Part shown: in pieces, positions 43,797 to 51,753 of the stretch
Layout: the number at the start of each line of letters is the position of its first letter
Numbering within the stretch: position 1 is the stretch's first letter
Assembly: GCF_003634555.1 (NCBI RefSeq)
Contig: NZ_RBKS01000001.1
Coordinates: 3,782,001-3,846,000 of the forward strand
Direction: 5' to 3'
Source of the DNA: Frondihabitans australicus
GTDB taxonomy: Bacteria > Actinomycetota > Actinomycetes > Actinomycetales > Microbacteriaceae
DNA: 64,000 nucleotides
Notes under the pieces: model-generated
Database searches by the model: none
The model's input: only the letters and a program-made list of their open reading frames with translations
What the model was told of the DNA's origin: nothing
Translations under genes and position numbers: made by a program

Positions 43797-45647
43797 CTAC
43801 GTGCCGGGGCCGCCGCGCATCGAGATCGCGATCTCGTCCGCATCGAGCGACTCGAGCACGTAGCCGAGCATGTCGGCCGAGAAGGTGCCGTCGTCGCGGG
43901 CGTCGAGCAGGGCCGCGCGCTGGGCGTGCAGGATCTTCAGCCGCCCGTCGCGGTCCAGCGTGTTCGGATCGGCGCCGTCGAGCACGTCGTTCGCGGTCGA
44001 CCGCATCATCTCGAAGAGCTTCGTGCGTTCGTCGAGTGCCAGCGCCGGATCCTGCTTCGCCGGCTTGAGCAGGCCGACCAGCCAGCCGATGGTGCCGCCC
44101 TGCAGCAGGAGCGACCCGACCGCCACGACGAACGCGAGAAACACCAGCAGAGCCTGGTGTGGCGCCGATGCCCCGAGTGTCTCGGCGGCGGCCAGCGTCA
44201 CGGCGCCGCGCATGCCGGCCCAGACGAGGATCGTGCCCTCCTTCCAGCCGAGCGGCGCCTGCAGGAAGTACTCGATGTCGGCGAGGCCGCGACGGAGGCG
44301 GGCGTTGAACTGCGCCATCCGCGAGGGGCTCGGCATGCGCGCCTCGCCCCGCTGCGTGCGGTCGGTGCGGGCCCGGCGCTCGGGGCGGGCGGCGCGGGAG
44401 GGGAGGAGCGACTCGTCGGCGGGGGTGTCGCCCGGCTCCTGCGACCCGGTCGTGCCCGCCGTGGCCGACGTCTGCGCGGCCGCGATCGACGGCTGCGGGG
44501 GCGTCGCGCTCGCCGGCGCCTCGATCGCCTTCTGCTCGCCGGCGGCGAGGCTCTTGCGGGTGATGCGGTCGTCTGCGGTGATCGCGCCGCCGGAGGCGAT
44601 CTTGGCCTGCATGCTGGTGATGCGCTCCTTGAGCGCCTCGCCGCGCTGCGCGTTCTTGCGCAGCAGGAAGAGCAGCGGGCCGACGTACGCGGCCCGGATC
44701 AGGATCGTGAGCACCAGCGCCCCCGCCGCGATGCCGATGGCCGCCGCGACGCCGGTCGACTCGCCCGACAGCTTCGCCGCGAGCCCCGTCATCTGCAGCC
44801 CCGTCACGAGGAAGAGCGCGCCCTCGAGCACGAGCTCGATCGTGCGCCAGTTCTGCGCGTCGGAGAGCCGGTGCTGCGGGGAGAGCAGACGCGGCGCGAG
44901 GGTGCCCGTCACGAGCCCGGCGACGACGGCCGCCACGAGACCGGACGCCTGCAGCATCTCTGCGGGGATCGAGGCCACGAAGGGCGCCGCGATCGAGATC
45001 GCCGTGTTGACCGTCGCATCCTGCACCCGACGCCGCGTGTAGAGGTTGAGGAGGCCGACGGCCCACCCGATCGCCACGGCCACGGCGACGGAGTACGCGA
45101 ACGTGCCGATCGCGCCGCCGAACTGGAAACCGGCGGCCACGGCGGCGATCGCCGACTTCAGGGTGACCAGCGCGGTCGCGTCGTTGAGCAGGCTCTCGCC
45201 CTCGAGGATCGCCGTGACACGCGACGAGACCCCGACCTTCTTGATGATGCCGGTCGCCACCGCGTCGGTCGGGCTGATGATCGCCCCCAGAGCGATCGCC
45301 CACGCCAGCGGCAGCCCCGGGATCACGAGGTGGAAGAACAGGCCCAGGAGCACGGCCGACACGATCACGAGCGCCACGCTCAGCCCGCCGATGGCACCGA
45401 ACTCGCGCCGGAAGTTCATCGTCGGCATCGCCACTGACGACGAGTACAGCAGCGGGGGCAGGACCCCTGCCAGGATCCACTCCGGGTCGATCCGGTCGAC
45501 GTGCAGGCCCTGCGAGATCGGCAGGAGGCTCACGCCGATGCCGAGCAGGGTCAGCAGCAGCGGCGTGGCGATGCCTATCCGGGGCTCGAACGCCGTCGCG
45601 GCGGCGATGGCGACGAGGCCGAGGACGCCGATGATGAGCAGTTCCAT
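43797..45647 (-). CDS. Monovalent cation:proton antiporter, CPA1 family, with a long hydrophilic insert
   Basis: 616 residues. AWAIALGAIISPTDAVATGI holds the CPA1 'S-P-T-D-A-V' of transmembrane segment 5, and VTAILEGESLLNDATALVTL the 'EGESLlNDa.a' signature of the next. WAGMRGAVTLAAAETLG is the 'GmRG.v.lA.a' segment near the end. Between residues about 345 and 450 there is a 100-residue charged and Pro/Ala-rich insert, not seen in most bacterial members, before the last membrane helices. The C-terminal tail is soluble and acidic. It exchanges Na+ or K+ for H+ at the membrane. CACCCT lies 6 nt before the ATG. Confidence 0.93.
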   Translation of the reverse strand: MELLIIGVLGLVAIAAATAFEPRIGIATPLLLTLLGIGVSLLPISQGLHVDRIDPEWILAGVLPPLLYSSSVAMPTMNFRREFGAIGGLSVALVIVSAVLLGLFFHLVIPGLPLAWAIALGAIISPTDAVATGIIKKVGVSSRVTAILEGESLLNDATALVTLKSAIAAVAAGFQFGGAIGTFAYSVAVAVAIGWAVGLLNLYTRRRVQDATVNTAISIAAPFVASIPAEMLQASGLVAAVVAGLVTGTLAPRLLSPQHRLSDAQNWRTIELVLEGALFLVTGLQMTGLAAKLSGESTGVAAAIGIAAGALVLTILIRAAYVGPLLFLLRKNAQRGEALKERITSMQAKIASGGAITADDRITRKSLAAGEQKAIEAPASATPPQPSIAAAQTSATAGTTGSQEPGDTPADESLLPSRAARPERRARTDRTQRGEARMPSPSRMAQFNARLRRGLADIEYFLQAPLGWKEGTILVWAGMRGAVTLAAAETLGASAPHQALLVFLAFVVAVGSLLLQGGTIGWLVGLLKPAKQDPALALDERTKLFEMMRSTANDVLDGADPNTLDRDGRLKILHAQRAALLDARDDGTFSADMLGYVLESLDADEIAISMRGGPGT

Positions 45648-45686
45648 GCCCCTAGGGTGGCATGTCGCTCGCGCCCCGGTTCGCGG

Positions 45687-46352
45687 TCAGCCGCCGCCGT
45701 GCCCCGAAGCGGCCTCGTCCGCCTCGATGCTGCGGAGAGCGCGATTCCACCGCGTCGACTCGATGCGCGAGCCGACGGTCAGGAGAACCACGAGCGCACC
45801 GAGCACGACGAACCATTCCCAGCCGAGCACGAGGGCGAGCGCGCAATACCAGAGTCCCATGGAGAAAAGCGTGGGCCAGGCGGCGCGATTGGTCGCCCTG
45901 CTGAAGGCGATGCTGAGACGGACGAGCTCGCGCCACTCGGCGTCCACGGACTCGCGACCGCGGATCTGACGGGTCAATCGGCGTCGCTCGTCCGGTGACA
46001 GGAAGGCCCAGAGGGTCTCCGAGCGCGGTCGCGGCACCTGAGGCTGGAGTCGATGCTCGCGCCGGGCCCTCGCCCACGACGCGAGTCCCACGACGACCGA
46101 GGCGGCGACCAGAGCAGCATCGACGACGACCAGCCGGACGTGCCGCGAGCCGAGGCTCAGGGTGATCGAGAGCGATCCCATCAGCGCCCCCAGGATCACG
46201 GCCAGCATCTGGACAGAGATGATCCTCACCCGGACGCCGTCGGTCAGCGCGTCGTGGATGCGATCAACCGTGGCCTGCGTCCGCGCGGCAGCGGTCCGCG
46301 GATCGGCCGGACCGGCACCCGGCACGGCCGACAGCGAATGAGAGTCGCTCAT
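45687..46352 (-). CDS. Membrane protein of unknown function
   Basis: 221 residues with TAGCCT 6 nt before the ATG. The N-terminal 40 residues are soluble. Segments IISVQMLAVILGALMGSLSI and LVVVDAALVAASVVVGLASW span the membrane, then a soluble basic loop (LSPDERRRLTRQIRGRESVD) and two more segments (AAWPTLFSMGLWYCALALVL, EWFVVLGALVVLLTVG). I do not recognise the family. The mid-loop charge pattern suggests cytoplasmic contact. Confidence 0.75.
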   Translation of the reverse strand: MSDSHSLSAVPGAGPADPRTAAARTQATVDRIHDALTDGVRVRIISVQMLAVILGALMGSLSITLSLGSRHVRLVVVDAALVAASVVVGLASWARARREHRLQPQVPRPRSETLWAFLSPDERRRLTRQIRGRESVDAEWRELVRLSIAFSRATNRAAWPTLFSMGLWYCALALVLGWEWFVVLGALVVLLTVGSRIESTRWNRALRSIEADEAASGHGGG

Positions 46353-46385
46353 GCACGCAGGCTATTCGGTCGGCGCACGGCGCAC

Positions 46386-46973
46386 TCAGGCGGTGCGACC
46401 CCAGGCCCGCAGGGCGGCGACGGTCGCGGCGACCAGCCGCTCGAAGCTGCGATCGATGTCGAGCGGCATGCCGTACCCGCCGCCGGTCTCGAGCGACACG
46501 AATCCGTGCAGCGTCGCCCGGAAGAACCTGATCGCGTCGAGAGCATCGTCGCCCGAGAGGTCGTAGGCGCCGAGCATCGCCACGATCAGGGTCAGCACCC
46601 GCTCGCTCGCCTCGAGGTTCGCTTCGTCGGCAGGATCCCCGGCCGCCCACGTGAACGAGTACTGCCCGGGGTGCTCCGCCGCCCACCCCCGGTAGGCGTG
46701 AGCGACCGCGGCCACCGCGTCGTCGCCCGACCGGCCCACCGCGGCGCTCCGCATGGCGTCTCCCAGAGAGAGCTTCGCCCGCAGCATGAGGCCGCGCTGC
46801 AGGGCCGGGAGGCCGGCCACGTGCTTGTAGAGTGACGGGATCTTCACGCCGAGGCGGTCGGCCACGGCGGCGAGGGTGAGCGCCTCTGCTCCTGCGCCCG
46901 ATCGCGCGAGCTCGTCGACGAGGTCGGCCGCTGTGGCTGTCACCACGTCGGCGCTGAGGCCCGCCCTAGGCAC
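46386..46973 (-). CDS. TetR family transcriptional regulator
   Basis: 195 residues from GTG 46973, overlapping the hydrolase end by 8 nt. The helix-turn-helix is LTLAAVADRLGVKIPSLYKH (about residues 28-47), the variant 'vk.psLY.Hv.gl..L' of the WHG-domain TetR group, followed by VAGLPALQRGL. The C-terminal region FFRATLHGFVSLETGGGYGM matches the 'lH.fv.le..g.f' landmark of that group. It is transcribed right after the alpha/beta hydrolase gene, so its operon, with the operator at 47798-47818, is autoregulated. Confidence 0.9.
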   Translation of the reverse strand: MPRAGLSADVVTATAADLVDELARSGAGAEALTLAAVADRLGVKIPSLYKHVAGLPALQRGLMLRAKLSLGDAMRSAAVGRSGDDAVAAVAHAYRGWAAEHPGQYSFTWAAGDPADEANLEASERVLTLIVAMLGAYDLSGDDALDAIRFFRATLHGFVSLETGGGYGMPLDIDRSFERLVAATVAALRAWGRTA

Positions 46974-47796
46974 CGAGGTGCAGCCCGTGCAGGAACGAGA
47001 CGATCGCGGGGTGCACGACCTCGGGCCGCTGCGTGTGCGGGTAGTGGCCGGCGTCGTCGACGATGAGGGTCTCGGCGCCGAGCTGCCCGGCGACCCACGC
47101 GGCCTCGGCGGGTGCGTCGGGCCAGTCGGGGTCGAGCGCGCCCATGACGACGAGAGCGGGCTTGTGGACGCTCGCGATGAGTTCACCGGACAGCGTGTGC
47201 GTCGTGTGAGTCGTCTGCGAGAACGCCTTCGCGTGGCCCGGGCGCTTGAGGGCGGCCGAGAGGTCGGTGCGGTACGCGTCGAAGTCGACCGGCTTGGTGC
47301 CCTTGTAGAGGCTCGGCAGGTAGGAGTTCCAGACCGGGCGAGCCCACGCGGGGGCGAGCATCGCACGGAACAGGAGCAGGGCGAGACCCGACCGGTTCTG
47401 CGGGTCGCGGGCCCACGGCCCGATCATCGCGAGACCCTGGACCAGCTCGGGGCGACGTGCGGCGACGATGACCGACACCGCGGCGCCCATGGAGTTGCCG
47501 ACGAGCACGGCCGGGCGGCCGAGGTGTTCGAGCAGGGCGATCGTGTCGTCGGCTGTCGCCTCGTCGCCGTAACTCGTGAAGCTGGTGTCGCTGTCGCCGT
47601 GCCCGCGGAGGTCGGCGGTGACGGCGGTGAAGCCGGCCTCGGCGACGGCCGGCGCGAGGAAGCGGAAGGTCGAGCGGATGTCGCCCATGCCGGGGATCAT
47701 CAGGACGACAGGGCCGGTGCCCTGCGTCTCGTAGGCGATGCGCCCCTCGGGGCGCTGGAGGAAGCGGGTGGTGCTTCGGTTCTCTGTCGCGTTCAT
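46966..47796 (-). CDS. Alpha/beta hydrolase
   Basis: 276 residues from ATG 47796, 7 nt after TACATT. The nucleophile elbow is GNSMGA in AVLVGNSMGAAVSVIVAARR; the oxyanion loop is VVLMIPGMGDIRSTFRFLAP; the catalytic His is in LIVDDAGHYPHTQRPE and the acid in MGALDPDWPDAPAE. This is the classical lipase/esterase/haloperoxidase-like type acting on small soluble esters, lactones or epoxides. Operon partner is a TetR gene that overlaps its 3' end. A perfect operator covers its promoter. Confidence 0.9.
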   Translation of the reverse strand: MNATENRSTTRFLQRPEGRIAYETQGTGPVVLMIPGMGDIRSTFRFLAPAVAEAGFTAVTADLRGHGDSDTSFTSYGDEATADDTIALLEHLGRPAVLVGNSMGAAVSVIVAARRPELVQGLAMIGPWARDPQNRSGLALLLFRAMLAPAWARPVWNSYLPSLYKGTKPVDFDAYRTDLSAALKRPGHAKAFSQTTHTTHTLSGELIASVHKPALVVMGALDPDWPDAPAEAAWVAGQLGAETLIVDDAGHYPHTQRPEVVHPAIVSFLHGLHLGA

Positions 47797-47797
47797 G

Positions 47798-47818
47798 ATG
47801 GCTAATGTAGTTAGCCAT
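47798..47818. promoter_or_regulatory. TetR operator on the hydrolase promoter
   Basis: Perfect 8-bp arms ATGGCTAA and TTAGCCAT around TGTAG. The -10 box TACATT of the minus-strand hydrolase lies inside it and the ATG is 2 nt away. The flanking 47820-47880 stretch is strikingly AT-rich and includes AATATGTGAATATT. Confidence 0.75.
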
Positions 47819-47934
47819 ACGGCTACTGTCAATAGCTTTTTTTGGGGTTTGTTTCGTATTGGTTAATATGTGAATATTGGTTCGCAATCCGAGTCACGCG
47901 ACCGGCGATGGTGCCGGAAAGGACACGAACCGTC

Positions 47935-48360
47935 ATGAAGACCAGCTCCCGGGCATGGAGAATCACGAGTGTCGGGGGCAAGGCGTCCTATCTCGTCGCA
48001 GCGGGTCTGACCATGTTCCTCGTCGTCCTGCTCCTGCAATTCGGACTCGGAGACGACTGGGGTCTCGTCGGCAGCGCCCTGTCGACTCTCCTTGTCGTCG
48101 GGCTCGGCACCCGCCTGTTCCGCGCCTCTGCCGAGCCGGTCGAGGCGCCACGAGTCTGGTGGCGCATGACGGGCAGGGCCACTGCGGGGTGGGTGCTGGG
48201 TGCCCTGTTCGGGATCTCGGCGCTGATGGGCGCCGTGAGTCTCGCAAGAGCATCGTCGACCGCCGTCACGATCGTCGCCGATGGCCTCGTCGCGCTCGCG
48301 TACCTCAACTCCTCCTGGCGCCTGTCCAGGGGATTTCGGGGGCGGGCGGCACAGGACTAG
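47935..48360 (+). CDS. Small membrane protein of unknown function
   Basis: 141 residues from the ATG at 47935 after GGAAAGGA; longer frames are improbable. Four hydrophobic segments can be traced, beginning with YLVAAGLTMFLVVLLLQFGL and ending ATAGWVLGALFGISALMGAV. The final segment is VTIVADGLVALAYLNSSWRL and a basic tail. No family recognised. It lies in a patch of lower G+C beside an AT-rich promoter region. Confidence 0.65.
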   Translation: MKTSSRAWRITSVGGKASYLVAAGLTMFLVVLLLQFGLGDDWGLVGSALSTLLVVGLGTRLFRASAEPVEAPRVWWRMTGRATAGWVLGALFGISALMGAVSLARASSTAVTIVADGLVALAYLNSSWRLSRGFRGRAAQD

Positions 48361-48472
48361 GTTGGAGGCGGCCTGCGCGATCCGCGGGCCGTTCGGGCAA
48401 CGACGACGAACCGGGACGGTCCGCCGACGAAGCGAGCCCGCGCCCGGTTCCGCGAGAGAACGGGAATCGGGA

Positions 48473-49825
48473 ATGACGCCACAGGCCGGCAGCGAACTGC
48501 GAGACAGCGCGACGCAGGGGTCCCCGGGCGACACCCGTCCGCACGTCGTCATCGTCGGGGGCGGCTTCGCCGGCATCGCCACTCTCAAGGCGCTGAAGCA
48601 CGCACCGGTCCGTGTGACGCTTATCGACCGCCACGTCTACAACATGTTCCAGCCGCTCATGTACCAGGTCGCCACGGGCGGCCTCAACGCCGGCGATGTC
48701 ACGTACTTCCTCCGCAGTCTGCGCAACCGTCAGCCGAACGCGAACTTCCAGCACGGCCTCCTCAAGCGGATCGACACCGAGAACCGCGTCATCACGCTGG
48801 CCGACGGCGAGGAGATCTCGTTCGACGCCCTCGTGCTCGCCAACGGCGTCAACACCAACTACTTCGGCACGCCGGGCGCCAAGCAGTACGCGAAGTCGAT
48901 GTACTCCAGGTCGCAGGCGCTCCGGATCCGCGACGAGCTCTTCACCCAGCTCGAGAAGGCCGCCGTACGCGAGGGCAACACGACCGAGGTCCGCGTCGTC
49001 ATCGTCGGCGGCGGCTCGACCGGCGTCGAGATGGCCGGCGCTCTCGCCGAGCTCCGCGACCAGGCCCTCGTCACGGCCTACCCCGAGATCGACCGCAAGA
49101 GCATCACGATCACCCTCGTGCACCGCAGCGCCGAGCTGCTCAAGCCGTTCGCACCGCGCCTGCGCCGGTACGCGGCGGAGAGCCTGCGGCGCCGTGGTGT
49201 CGAGCTCCGGCTGAACACCGGTGTCGCCGAGGTGCTCGCCGACGGGGTGAAGACGACGGACGGCGAGGTGATCCCGGGCGAGCTGGTCATCTGGGCGACC
49301 GGCGTCACCGCCCACGGCGAGGTCAACGAGTGGGGTCTCGAGCAGGGGCAGGGCGGCCGGATCCTGGTCGGCTCCGACCTGCGCGTGAAGGGCCACGACC
49401 GGATCTTCGCCGTCGGCGACATCGCGCTCACGCCGAAGCCGCTCGACCAGCTCGCGCAGCCGGCGCTGCAGGGCGGCGTGCACGTGGCCGAGCAGATCCA
49501 GCGGATCCTGGAGGGTAAGCCGACGCGCACCTTCCGCTACCACGACCGCGGCACCATGGCGACGATCGGGCGGCACGCGGCCGTCGCCCAGCTGCGCGGC
49601 GGCATCACGCTGACCGGCGTGCCGGCGTGGTACACGTGGATCCTGATCCACATCTACAGCCTCCTCGGCAACAGCAACCGCATCACGACGATGGCGCACT
49701 TCGTCTCGCGCTACGCCTGGTTCGCCTACCGCAAGGCCGTGCCGATCGTGGGTGACGTGCGGCCGGTCAAGAAGCACGGCGACCGCGTCGAAGAGGTCTT
49801 CGCGGCCACCGAGTCGCGCGCCTAG
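48473..49825 (+). CDS. ndh: Type II NADH dehydrogenase (NDH-2)
   Basis: 450 residues. Two dinucleotide folds: HVVIVGGGFAGIATLKAL (FAD, glycines at 29-34) and VRVVIVGGGSTGVEMAGALA (NADH, 178-184). IFAVGDIALTPKP has the FAD-binding aspartate, and LAQPALQGGVHVAEQI the quinone-side Gln-rich segment. The end IHIYSLLGNSNRITTMAHFV is the amphipathic membrane-binding part. It passes electrons from NADH to quinone without pumping protons. The last 4 nt overlap the convergent radical SAM gene. GGGAAT before the ATG is a weak ribosome site. Confidence 0.93.
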   Translation: MTPQAGSELRDSATQGSPGDTRPHVVIVGGGFAGIATLKALKHAPVRVTLIDRHVYNMFQPLMYQVATGGLNAGDVTYFLRSLRNRQPNANFQHGLLKRIDTENRVITLADGEEISFDALVLANGVNTNYFGTPGAKQYAKSMYSRSQALRIRDELFTQLEKAAVREGNTTEVRVVIVGGGSTGVEMAGALAELRDQALVTAYPEIDRKSITITLVHRSAELLKPFAPRLRRYAAESLRRRGVELRLNTGVAEVLADGVKTTDGEVIPGELVIWATGVTAHGEVNEWGLEQGQGGRILVGSDLRVKGHDRIFAVGDIALTPKPLDQLAQPALQGGVHVAEQIQRILEGKPTRTFRYHDRGTMATIGRHAAVAQLRGGITLTGVPAWYTWILIHIYSLLGNSNRITTMAHFVSRYAWFAYRKAVPIVGDVRPVKKHGDRVEEVFAATESRA

Positions 49826-50910
49826 AACAGCGTCGGTGCCGCGGCCCTGGGCGCAGGAGCCTCGGAACCCTTGCCGCGCCGACCGTGCAACGCGAACAGA
49901 TCGTGCACCTCGGGCCCCGGCAGCCGGAAACCGTGGCGGAGCATCGCCGGCCTCAGTCTCGCGTGGAACTCGCCCGCGTACTCGCGTGACGCTCGAGTGC
50001 CGTCGCGGTAGATGCGCCGGTAGCCCGCCGACAGGTGCGGGTGCTCGCGGTCGACCCAGGCGAGGTAGAGCTCTTTGACGCCCGGCTGGAGGTAGAGGAG
50101 CGTCGGCAGGACGTTGGTGGCGCCGGCGCCCTCGATCGCGGCGAGCAGCTCGTCGATCTGCTCGGCCGAGTCGGTGAGGCCGGGAAGGAAGGGCGCGGCG
50201 AACACAGTGCAGTCGAGCCCCGCGTCGCGGATCGCCCGCACGGTCGCGAGCCGGGCCGAAGCGCTCGGCGTGCCCGGCTCCATGAGGTGCTGCAGCTCGT
50301 CGTCGACGACCGCGATCGAGAGCCCCAGTTGCACGTCGACCTTCCGGCTCGCCTGCACCAGCAGGTCGAGGTCGCGACGGATCAGCGACCCCTTGGTCAG
50401 GATCGAGAAGTCGACACCGGCCCCCGCCAGGGCCTCGATGATCCCCGGCATGAGGCGGTAGCGCCCCTCGGCCCGCTGGTAGGGGTCGGTGTTGGTGCCG
50501 AGTGCGACGCGGTCGGGCAGCGTGCGCTTCTTCGCCAGCTCGGTGCGGAGCACCTCGGCGACGTTCGTCTTGACGACGATCTGCGTCTCGAAGTCGGTGC
50601 CGAGACCCATGCCGAGGTGCTCGTGCGTCGGTCTGGCGTAGCAGTAGATGCAGGCGTGAGAGCAGCCGCGGTAGGGGTTGATGGTCCACTCGCCGGGCAG
50701 CATCCTCGCGGTGTCGGGCACGTGGTTGAGGGCGGACTTCGCGAGCACCTCGTGGAAGGTGATGCCGGCGAACTCGGGCGTCCGCACGCTGCGCACCAGG
50801 CCGCTGACTCGCTCGAGCCCTGGCAGCGCGCCGGCCTCGACGGCGTCGACGCGCTGGCCCGACCAGCGGATGTCGGCGGCGGCGCCGGCGGAGTTCTCGG
50901 AGGGATTCAC
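49822..50910 (-). CDS. Radical SAM protein, SplB-like (Rv2578c family)
   Basis: 362 residues from GTG 50910, with TAGCCT 6 nt upstream. The iron-sulfur ligands are Cys83, Cys87 and Cys90 in INPYRGCSHACIYCYARP, the SplB-like spacing C-x3-C-x2-C. RVALGTNTDPYQRAEGRYRL and FSILTKGSLIRRDLDLL are landmarks of this uncharacterised actinobacterial group related to spore photoproduct lyase. Members are often described as DNA-repair-like, but no function has been proved. The final 40 residues are low complexity. It is convergent with ndh. Confidence 0.92.
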   Translation of the reverse strand: MNPSENSAGAAADIRWSGQRVDAVEAGALPGLERVSGLVRSVRTPEFAGITFHEVLAKSALNHVPDTARMLPGEWTINPYRGCSHACIYCYARPTHEHLGMGLGTDFETQIVVKTNVAEVLRTELAKKRTLPDRVALGTNTDPYQRAEGRYRLMPGIIEALAGAGVDFSILTKGSLIRRDLDLLVQASRKVDVQLGLSIAVVDDELQHLMEPGTPSASARLATVRAIRDAGLDCTVFAAPFLPGLTDSAEQIDELLAAIEGAGATNVLPTLLYLQPGVKELYLAWVDREHPHLSAGYRRIYRDGTRASREYAGEFHARLRPAMLRHGFRLPGPEVHDLFALHGRRGKGSEAPAPRAAAPTLF

Positions 50911-50958
50911 GCGGGCAGGCTACGCGCAGCCACCGACATCGCCGGCGGGCTCCTCCCG

Positions 50959-51014
50959 CGACACTTCGCGACACCTGCGACGCGGCGTACTGTCGCAGGT
51001 GTCGCGTTGTGTCG
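50959..51014. repeat. Dispersed intergenic palindrome, family B copy 2
   Basis: 23-bp arms sharing CGCGACACCTGCGAC with copy 1 at 1842, with two mismatches (TT against AA) and a 10-nt centre GCGGCGTACT. It lies between the divergent radical SAM gene and the small gene at 51031, so on this side it is near a promoter and not at a 3' end. Confidence 0.85.
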
Positions 51015-51030
51015 TACGAAGGAGCCTCGA

Positions 51031-51297
51031 ATGCCCGAACCCGTCGAAGTCGGCTACGTCTCGTACACCCTCTCGGCCGACTACCTGGCCACCATCGGGG
51101 CGGACTTCGACTCGGAGGCCGTGGACGACGCGATCCTGCAGGAGGTCAACCGGCTGGCGCCGTATGGCGTGACCATGCACCGGAACGGCAAGGCCTTCGC
51201 CGACGAGTCTCAGGCGGAGGCCGCGCGGGGCATCGACTGGGCCGAGATCATGAAGCGGATCGACGTCGACCAGATCCTGGCCGATCACGCCCGCTGA
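51031..51297 (+). CDS. Small protein of unknown function
   Basis: 88 residues; GAAGGAG precedes the ATG. VGYVSYTLSADYLATIGADF, then LQEVNRLAPYGVTMHRNGKA and IDWAEIMKRIDVDQILADH show an alternating helix pattern and a strand; the protein is acidic and cytoplasmic. I do not recognise it. It starts 17 nt after palindrome B2 and is followed by the PRC-barrel gene 80 nt later. Confidence 0.65.
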   Translation: MPEPVEVGYVSYTLSADYLATIGADFDSEAVDDAILQEVNRLAPYGVTMHRNGKAFADESQAEAARGIDWAEIMKRIDVDQILADHAR

Positions 51298-51377
51298 CCC
51301 CCGCGCGACAGGCCCGCGGGCGGACTACCGTCGACCGGAGCGGAGCGGGCACGGAGCCCGACGCGAATGGAGGCACC

Positions 51378-51731
51378 GTGTTCGAGGCTGAGAATCTGCG
51401 CGATTGGATCGGCGAGAGCGTCCTCGACCAGGACGGCGACAAGGTCGGCACGCTCGAGAGCGTCTACTTCGACACGGCGACCGACACCCCCGCGTTCGCG
51501 ACGGTGCAGGCGGGCCTCATCGACCGGAAGCTCCTCTTCGTGCCGCTGAACGACGCGGTCGTCGGCCCCAAGTGGCTCAAGGTCAAGTACGGCAAGAAGC
51601 TCATCAAGGACGCCCCGTCGATCCCCACCGACGGCGAGCTCGAGGCCGCGGCCGAGCCGGCCGTGTTCGAGCACTACAAGCTGCCCTACCAGACCGGCTC
51701 CGGCGGCGAACGCCGCCTCGGCCGCCGCTGA
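51378..51731 (+). CDS. PRC-barrel domain protein
   Basis: 117 residues from GTG 51378 after TGGAGGC. LRDWIGESVLDQDGDKVGTL, then ESVYFDTATDTPAFATVQAG and FVPLNDAVVGPKWLKVKYGK form the small beta-barrel of the PRC family, as in the C-terminal domain of photosynthetic reaction centre H subunit and RimM. In actinobacteria single-domain versions are common and appear in stress regulons; the exact role is unknown. The C-terminal Lys/Glu-rich tail is typical. It is convergent with the PEP carboxylase gene. Confidence 0.88.
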   Translation: MFEAENLRDWIGESVLDQDGDKVGTLESVYFDTATDTPAFATVQAGLIDRKLLFVPLNDAVVGPKWLKVKYGKKLIKDAPSIPTDGELEAAAEPAVFEHYKLPYQTGSGGERRLGRR

Positions 51732-51753
51732 GGCGACAGCGCCGCCGACCGGA

